Positions 57,324 through 64,000 of a stretch of 64,000 nt of DNA are shown here, piece after piece (within the stretch, counting starts at the first letter, position 1; every line of letters starts with the position of its first letter). The notes under the pieces are model-generated. The model ran no database searches, had not been told where the DNA came from, and saw nothing but the letters and a program-made list of their open reading frames with translations. The DNA lies in the NCBI RefSeq assembly GCF_022605165.1, contig NC_063075.1, positions 1,426,001 through 1,490,000 of the forward strand. The letters are read 5' to 3'. Made by a program: the position numbers and the translations under genes. The stretch is from Purpureocillium takamizusanense. Taxonomy: Eukaryota; Ascomycota; Sordariomycetes; Hypocreales; Ophiocordycipitaceae.

Positions 57324-60300
57324 CGCCTGCCTTGTATGATACCTGAACCCTTTCTCCTGAGCGTGCAGCGTACAAAACAACGGCGTCGCTGCGCAATGTT
57401 TTCTCTTGGCACCTGTACATACATACCTGCAAGCTGGGTGAACACTGCAAGAGCCTCGCGGCGTCCAAAGTAACAACTCGGCCAGTTCAAACGTCGAACG
57501 TGGCCTTTACTTGAAGAATGCAAGGGGAAAAGAAGGAATTGTTGACATCCAAGCATTGAATGTGCATGAGGCATCCGAGGGAGCACCAAATTCCACGTGT
57601 CCGTTCCAGTGAACCAAGAGCATTGAGCACTCGCGATCACGACGTCCTGCATGCACAAGGAGAAAAGAACAAGCCCGTGCATGCGGCCTCCAATCCCCGG
57701 AGTGCAAGTGAGCTTGAGCAGAAAAACAAATCAGCAACTTTCAAAGGCCTCGTTGCTCTCGGACGTCATCACGCGCATCTGTTGCTTTTTTTTCCCACAT
57801 TCTAAACCCTTGCACATGCATGGCCGGGCGGGCCAGGTGGCAGGTCGCGCAAAATGAAAATTGTTAGTGAGGTACTTTCACGAGCAGGGCCTGGGTCTGG
57901 GGCTGTGCCGTGTTGTGTAGCAGTACCCCGCCAGCCCATGAACATCAATTTCTCATGGGTCGAGCTGACGATGGGCCTTTGGAGACACAACCCTGGCTCG
58001 GTCCTGATGAATCTGAAAGTCGGGGCAGCAGCAGCCAGACGGCTGAGCATCGGGTCTGTCGCTTTTCTTGCGGAGAAAACGCATTGATTGTGCGGCTGGG
58101 TGCAGAGGAGCCCCGTGACGACGATGCTCAAGGGGTGGTCGAGCCGGGAGTCTGAAGTACCGGGACCTGTGGCCCCAGCCACTCAGAGCACGCAAACAGC
58201 GAGTGAGCCTCTGGCTGGAGCCGCACACGGCAAGATGGTTGGACCAAAGTCAAAGGTCCATGACTCACAGCCATTCGCCCCCCCTCCCACTCTTCTGGCT
58301 GACCACGAAAAACTCTGTTCGTCGTCGCGACCTCGCGCACGAGTGCGACGCGAGTCTGTTGCCAAGTGGCGGGACAGCGCGCGTCGAAACCGGTGGTTTC
58401 CTGGTGCGCGATGCGTGATGTGCGATACGCGATGCAGATGCAGCACACCTGCACCGCAGCTGCGCGCACACTCGCGCGCGCGCGGTCTCTCTTCTTGTCC
58501 CCCGACGGGTGCTAGGCGATGTGAGGTGACGGCAGGAGAGAGCGCTTGCTCCTCCCTGTCCGTCGCCAGGACGCGTGTCCACAGCGACGGCGCATCGACC
58601 CAAGGGGGTGAGAGTGTGTTTCAGAGAGGTCTGGACGTGTGTGAGGGGGGCAGTCGAGGGTTGGCCAGGAGGCAATTTTCAGGGCAAGGGCTGGTGGGCA
58701 TTGGTGGATAGGGGGGAGCCGCGGCGCGGGTTCGACGCCCGGCGCGACGCGGCCAACCGACGGCCCATAATTTCCAGCCCCTTTTCCCTGAGAGCTTTTT
58801 GGGCCGGCTTTATCGTCGAGCCGGCTCGATGCAGCAGTGCCGACGTGGGCATCGTCTCCTTATGGCTCGGCGCCTCGTCGATGTTGTGCTCGTCGGGTCG
58901 TTCTCGAGGACCGAAGCGGCCGATGGCTTGTCGTGCTGGCGAGTTTGGAGCGGCGAAGTAGCGTCCCGTTGACGTACTGCAGAACGATGATGGTACCGGG
59001 AGGTGGCAGAGAATGAGAGAAAGAGTAATGAGAGTTGTCGGGTTGTGTGTGTCCCGCGAGTCGTGACGGAAACAAGGTGAGAGGAACAAGGTGATGACGC
59101 TGGATGCCCGACAAAGGGGAGGAACCGACGGCTGGACGGGAGGGATGCCCGAGCTCCAGGGCTCGTACGTGCCCTGAGCGTCAGCGCCTGGTGCCTCAAG
59201 CCGCCAGGTACCTGGACTGAGGCGGTGATATCGAGGTACCTCGGAGGGCTCTTGGGGCCGGACCGGGGTACCATGGTGGGAAAAAGGAGATAAAATCACC
59301 ACTTTGCAGCCTGCTGATTGGCCACTGATGTTGTTAGCGCCCACGCTAAGGCCGGACTAGCCTGCCACCGGAGGCGCCACAAGGCCACTTGTTGCCTGGG
59401 AGAGCTGCCTGGGTCGGCGGGTGTCAAAATTATAAGTACCCGGGCCTCCCCCAACCCGCCTGTTTCGCCATTCTCGCGCGGAAGTCCCGACCGGTGGCCC
59501 TACGTACCTACCACTTGCGTCGGCCACACCTCTCAATTTTTTCCCTCTCCCCACGACGTCACGCCCCACATTCACCTGGCTGGCATCGGTTCGCAACCTC
59601 CATAAACCAAACCTCACTCTTTCTTTCTGCATCGCCAGACGCCCCTCTTCGCGGACGCTGCATCTACTGCATCCCCTGCGAAAAGGCTCGTTGCCTGCGA
59701 CGACGACGAAAACGTCGGCGAAGCGATCGCGCGTGGTCCCTGGCAAGCGAGTGAGCCCGCCCTCTCAGGCTGAACGGCGTCCGACGTCCCTGCGATCCGG
59801 CACAAGAGAACTGGAATACGTTTTCCTTGCGCCATCGCTTTCTTTGCGAAACGACCTCGTTGACACCGACGAAGACAGAAGAGCGAATCTATCGTTGTCC
59901 GTCGCCATCGGGTCGTTGCGCGTGCGTAGACAACAATAGAAGAAAAGAAAAACAAACAAAAAATACCTTTGACTTGCACGAGAATTCGAGTTCGTGGTTG
60001 AGAACGGTGCGGTTGCGAAGCGACGACTCAAAATCACCTCGTCGGTCGACCCGAATTTTCCCACCAACATCATCTCGCCGGTCATTACTCTGCGTTGCGC
60101 CTGACCTCGCGGCTGCCGCAGCGCAACAAGCCCAAGCCGCTGGAGCATTCATTCTGTAGGGGAGACATTCACTTGTTCATCTCCCGCAAGTGGTAGGTCG
60201 CACACCTGTTGCCCCGTTGCCCCGTCATCCCCATGATTCACGTACACGCGGTTACCGCATCACTCTGTTCGGGCTCTCTGCCAGCTGGCTGGCCAGTCGC

Positions 60301-60541
60301 TGCCAGGCTGATCCAGAGACCACCCGGACGACTATAAAAACCCCGTTCACTGCAACAACTTCTCTCTTTCACTGCACTGTTCTGCTCGGTCTGCATCGCA
60401 ACAACCAGCCACGCGATCCGCCTCACTTGATTCCCGGTGCTCTCTCGCCTCCGCCTCCGTCCGATCGGTCACTAACGGTTCTCCATCAGATCTGCTCAGC
60501 GCTCAACGCCCAATAAAACACGCATCGTCATCGCGATCGTC
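57324..60541. other. 3.2 kb intergenic region upstream of TBP
   Basis: No gene seen; the frames in 58680-59350 are GC-rich shadows without domains. GGTACC palindromes lie at 59203 and 59235. A GC-rich stretch near 58470-58490 alternates CG. From about 59530 to 60541 the sequence turns C/T- and A/C-rich, consistent with a long leader, perhaps with an unseen intron, for the TBP transcript. Confidence 0.5.
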
Positions 60542-61481
60542 ATGGAGGGCATCCAGACTCATCCGTCCAACGCCGCGCAGGCGAAGGCGTTTACCGCGCC
60601 CGGCTCGTTGTCGTTCCCCGGAGCGACCCACGAGCTGACTCCGCCCGCCAGCAATGGTGACGCCGGACAGCGTGTTGTCAACGGTCAGCAGGTCGCAAAC
60701 GGAAATGGGGTGACTCCCGCTACTCCCGCTGCCACGCCTGCGGCCAACCAGGGCCCCAGTGGCATCACTCCCACCTTGCAGTATGTCTTTGGCTGTGGCG
60801 AGGTTAGGATTGAGGTGATGTGATGCTCAACAGTGCTTTCTAGGAACATTGTCGCAACGGTCAACCTTGACTGCCGCCTTGATCTGAAGACGATCGCTCT
60901 GCATGCCCGCAACGCTGAGTACAACCCCAAGGTTAGTTTCGCGCTGCTACGCTCTTGTTTCGCACTTGACACCGGTGCTAATATTTTCGCAGCGTTTCGC
61001 CGCCGTCATCATGCGTATTCGTGAGCCCAAGACCACTGCTTTGATCTTCGCCAGTGGCAAGATGGTTGTTACTGGCGCCAAGTCCGAGGACGATTCGAAG
61101 CTTGCCTCGCGCAAGTACGCACGGATTATCCAGAAGCTCGGTTTCAACGCCAAGTTCACGGACTTCAAGATCCAGAACATTGTCGGCTCCTGCGACATCA
61201 AGTTCCCAATTCGTCTCGAGGGCCTCGCTTCGCGCCATCACAACTTCAGCTCGTACGAGCCTGAGCTGTTCCCTGGTCTCATCTACCGCATGATCAAGCC
61301 CAAGATCGTTCTTCTCATCTTTGTCAGCGGCAAGATTGTCCTCACTGGTGCCAAGGTGCGCGAGGAGATCTACCAGGCCTTCGAGATGATCTATCCTGTG
61401 CTGCAAGGTTCGCCAGATCCCTTCGCCACTCACCTCTTAGACTTTGCTAACTCGCTCTCTCCAGACTTCCGAAAGGTTTAG
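60542..61481 (+). CDS. tbp1: TATA-binding protein (TBP)
   Basis: Seen: exons 60542-60780, 60844-60931, 60993-61407 and 61465-61481, with introns of 63, 61 and 57 nt, all GT..AG, two with CTAA(C/T) branch sites. Total 252 residues. The first 79 residues are a variable Ala/Pro/Asn-rich tail. The core then starts [18 protein letters not shown], with the two direct repeats ([20 protein letters not shown] and [18 protein letters not shown]) and each stirrup. It ends VLQDFRKV; the final exon is only 17 nt and codes the last residues. Known: TBP bends the TATA element and seeds pre-initiation complexes for all three RNA polymerases. The core is near-invariant across eukaryotes, so the call is firm. 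Confidence 0.98.
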
Positions 61482-62434
61482 ACGCATCACGATTTGGCCG
61501 GACGCACCCTCTGCATCCCCATATCACCTTCTTGATTGTACGAATAGACCTTTGGTCATGATACCACGATTGCTTTTTCACACATTTGATGCCCCGACCT
61601 GGGTAGGCCACAACCCAGGTCGCATTGCCCGGGCATCCATGTATCATTCTCGTTCATGCATTGCATTGGCGTTGGGCAAGGAAAGCCCGTGGGCGGCTTT
61701 GTTTCCTTTCTGCGAAGGACTCGGTTTTGCGTCGAAAAGAACAAAGACTACCACTTCCGCGGTTCATAGATTGCTTTTGGTCCGTCGCGAACTGCGGTTT
61801 GATGGCGACCACCTTTAATGCTTTCAGGGGAAAATTGAGTTGTTGACGGAGGCTGTGGCACAGCAGGTTTGGAGCTTCGGAGGCTGCAGGTGAGTTGCAG
61901 CTCATAGCGGATGGAAGCGAAGTTGGCAGATGCGGAGGGCATTTCTGGCTGTTTTGGCGATGTCCTGTTCATTCAGGCTGCCTGCAGTCGGACAAGTGAC
62001 GGCGCTCCTGGTGGCCCGTCTTTCGCGAGATAGCCTACGGTAGACACGAATACCTCTCCGCCTCTGCATTATCACATGCGCTTATCGTGACTTGACACTG
62101 GTGATATTCTGCTTAATGAAGTGGCTTAAAGCTCTTGGGTTCTGCAGAACGTACACTCGTCAAGGCGCACATATTAACATAATGTGGATGCTGGTGTAGC
62201 AAAGTCAACAGAATTGTCCCCGTAAGGGCGCACCAAGTACAACCTCGTGCGGACCCGATGTTACTTCCTAGTTCGTACGCTCCCCGATAATCGGCCATAT
62301 TGGTTCCCCACACGTCTAAGCCGCCTTGACCTCCGAGGGCCCGCGGCTATCGTCGTGTCTCCCCTCGTACAAACACAAACTGTCCTCTGCCGGTCAACAC
62401 ACGTTTCTGACCAAGTACATGCGGCGAGCTTGTC
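61482..62434. other. Intergenic region between TBP and the FAD oxidase
   Basis: 0.95 kb with no gene; it is the TBP 3' region and the oxidase promoter. No clear motif was noted. Confidence 0.45.
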
Positions 62435-63832
62435 ATGGAGAGCAACCCGCCTTCGTCCATTCTCATTGTCGGCTCCGGCGTGTTCGGCCTAAGCACAGCG
62501 TGGGCGCTGAGCAAGCGCCCCCTCTTTGCCGGCACGACCATCACCGTTGTGGATCATGCGCGAGGGCAGTTCCCTCCCACGGATTGCGCAAGCGTGGACA
62601 CGTCGAGAATCATCAGGGCAGATTACGCAGATCCTCATTACACCGCTCTCGCGACCGTGGCGCAGGAGGAGTGGCGTAAGCAAGGACACGATGACCTCGG
62701 CGGCCAAGGTCGGTATACGGAGTCAGGGTTCGTCCTCACCGCGGATGAAGCCAAGGAGGTCAAGGTCGGCACCAAGTCCGGGATGGACTACACCAAAGAG
62801 AGCTGGAAGAACGTCGTCGAGTATGCCGTCAAGAACGGGTTTTCTGCGGACCGGATCAAGACGCTCGAGAGCCGTGACGCGCTCAACGCCGCTTTAGGGA
62901 CGGACGCACACCCCGGTGATTGGGGATATTTCAACACCCTATCCGGCTGGGCCGACGCTGGCAAGGGCATGAAGTGGCTCTACGAGCGAGTAGCGGCCAC
63001 AGGGAGGGTCAACTTTGTCGACGCCAACGTGCAGGAGTTGGCGACGGAAGGCGACAGGGTCGTGGGAGCGAAGCTACTGGACGGCACACTGCTTGCGGGC
63101 GATGTGGTATTCGTCGCCGCCGGCGCTTGGACGGGCGAGCTCATTGACTTGAGGGGGCAGGTCGAGGCAACTGGCCACGTTTTGGGGTACGTCGATATCA
63201 CAGAGGACGAGCTCGCCGTGCTGTCGAAGCAGCCCGTCGTGTTGAACCTGTCGTCGGGTCTCTTCATTATCCCGCCGCGGGAAAAGGTGCTCAAGGTTGC
63301 TCGACACAGTTTCGGCTACCTCAATCCTACAACGGTCCATAACGCCTTGCCCCCGTCTCCCTCTTTGAGGCGCGGACCCATAGTCGTCTCCCGTCCCGCC
63401 ACACATCGGGACGGGGAGCTGAGCCGCCTCCCGCTTGAGGCCGATGTCGACCTCCGCCGCGCACTCAAGGACCTCGTCCCCATCAAAGGCCTCGAAAACC
63501 GACCATGGAGGGAGACTAGGCTATGCTGGTACTCAGACACCAGAGACGGGGATTGGCTCGTGGACTGGCACCCCGGTTGGAAGGGCCTCTTCATCGCGAC
63601 GGGCGACAGTGGCCACGGATACAAGTTTCTGCCCCTGCTGGGCGAGCGGGTGCTGGACTGCATGCTTGGCAACGGCGGGGATCTGGGACACAAGTGGCGA
63701 TGGAAGGGCCCTGCGGACGAAGTGATCGGGCGAGAAGTGGACGGTAAGTTTCATGGACTCATCACCCACGATGGGAGCAGGGGAGGATACCCGGGCATGA
63801 TTTTGCAGGAAGAGCTCGCGCGGATGAATTAG
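62435..63832 (+). CDS. FAD-dependent amine/amino-acid oxidase (saccharopine/sarcosine oxidase-like)
   Basis: Seen: a 465-codon uninterrupted frame from ATG 62435. The N-terminal FAD-binding fold is SILIVGSGVFGLSTAWAL (residues about 8-25), then the second dinucleotide-fold segment SVDTSRIIRADYADP. A central GHVLGYVDITEDEL follows. Near the C-terminus RLCWYSDTRDGDWLVDWHP carries Cys364 at the position where sarcosine oxidase-type enzymes attach FAD, followed by GDSGHGYKFLPLLGE. Known: this subfamily includes L-saccharopine oxidase, fructosyl-amino-acid oxidase and sarcosine/pipecolate oxidases, usually peroxisomal and peroxide-forming. The substrate cannot be fixed from sequence alone; saccharopine or L-pipecolate type is the closest by motif. 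Odd: it ends ARMN, without the SKL-like peroxisomal signal common in the family. Confidence 0.88.
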   Translation: MESNPPSSILIVGSGVFGLSTAWALSKRPLFAGTTITVVDHARGQFPPTDCASVDTSRIIRADYADPHYTALATVAQEEWRKQGHDDLGGQGRYTESGFVLTADEAKEVKVGTKSGMDYTKESWKNVVEYAVKNGFSADRIKTLESRDALNAALGTDAHPGDWGYFNTLSGWADAGKGMKWLYERVAATGRVNFVDANVQELATEGDRVVGAKLLDGTLLAGDVVFVAAGAWTGELIDLRGQVEATGHVLGYVDITEDELAVLSKQPVVLNLSSGLFIIPPREKVLKVARHSFGYLNPTTVHNALPPSPSLRRGPIVVSRPATHRDGELSRLPLEADVDLRRALKDLVPIKGLENRPWRETRLCWYSDTRDGDWLVDWHPGWKGLFIATGDSGHGYKFLPLLGERVLDCMLGNGGDLGHKWRWKGPADEVIGREVDGKFHGLITHDGSRGGYPGMILQEELARMN

Positions 63833-64000
63833 ATATGCGGCGCCAGAACAGGCGCCCGATGCTTCATCTACAAGCTCAATGCCGTTGACCGGAGCTAGCG
63901 ATCTGGATACAGGCGTTGTAGATGCCGTGAATTCTTAGCAATGCGCTTCAACAGAGCCCTTCAAGCTTAAAATCCAGCTGCAAGCAATTCACCCCTTTTC

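Noticed and set aside
58729..58742. tRNA-like T-loop sequence GGGTTCGACGCCC
   Set aside because: The short stem-loop is there but no acceptor stem, D-arm or A-box lies at the right distance.

Overview
The window looks like nuclear DNA of a filamentous ascomycete (Pezizomycotina, most likely Sordariomycetes and probably Hypocreales). The DNA is GC-rich. Genes carry short introns of 55-81 nt with GT..AG ends and CTAAC/CTGAC-type branch sites. The gene set is fungal: a membrane-bound SREBP, a PABP with an acidic insertion in RRM4, a GH125 mannosidase and a neutral ceramidase. There are no prokaryotic features, no recognisable transposon, no CRISPR array, and no convincing rRNA or tRNA gene. The order-level assignment is inference.

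Layout. 1-2639 (-): the membrane-bound bHLH regulator SREBP/Sre1, whose 3' end lies beyond the left edge. 2640-10300: a 7.7 kb gene desert. 10301-11911 (-): a single-pass membrane protein with a proline-rich tail. 13366-16329 (+): the UvrD-type helicase Srs2. 16713-16997 (+): a tiny mitochondrial-type membrane protein. 20212-22554 (+): neutral ceramidase, three exons. 22555-30268: a second 7.7 kb desert. 30269-30735 (+): a 103-residue stand-alone dsRNA-binding-domain protein hidden in three small exons. 32008-33222 (+): mitochondrial ribosomal protein uS7m. 34693-36965 (+): a universal-stress-protein-domain protein with a long disordered N-terminus. 36966-40724: intergenic, with a 55-nt poly(G) run. 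40725-42530 (+): a fungal membrane protein of unknown function. 43811-46115 (-): poly(A)-binding protein. 48004-51621 (+): HECT ubiquitin ligase of the Hul5/UBE3C type. 51764-53536 (-): secreted GH125 alpha-mannosidase, convergent with the ligase. 55350-57323 (+): ETF-ubiquinone oxidoreductase. 60542-61481 (+): TATA-binding protein. 62435-63832 (+): FAD-dependent amine/amino-acid oxidase of the saccharopine/sarcosine oxidase family.

The genes are mostly unrelated housekeeping functions (lipid and sterol sensing, DNA repair, mitochondrial translation and respiration, mRNA metabolism, proteostasis). They do not form an obvious cluster, and I see no biosynthetic or defence island. The unexplained structure is mainly non-coding. 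A 9-mer (TACGAAGTA or its complement) recurs at least ten times, only between genes and only in the left 38 kb. A family of GGTACC-centred palindromes is also present, and there are two large gene deserts. At the protein level the points of interest are the lone dsRBD protein, a PCNA-interaction-like motif in the Srs2 tail, a Thr at the ceramidase nucleophile position, and a triplicated short motif in the stress protein.

Gene models were built by hand, by reading splice sites and joining frames; every spliced model given here keeps an open frame with a total length divisible by three.
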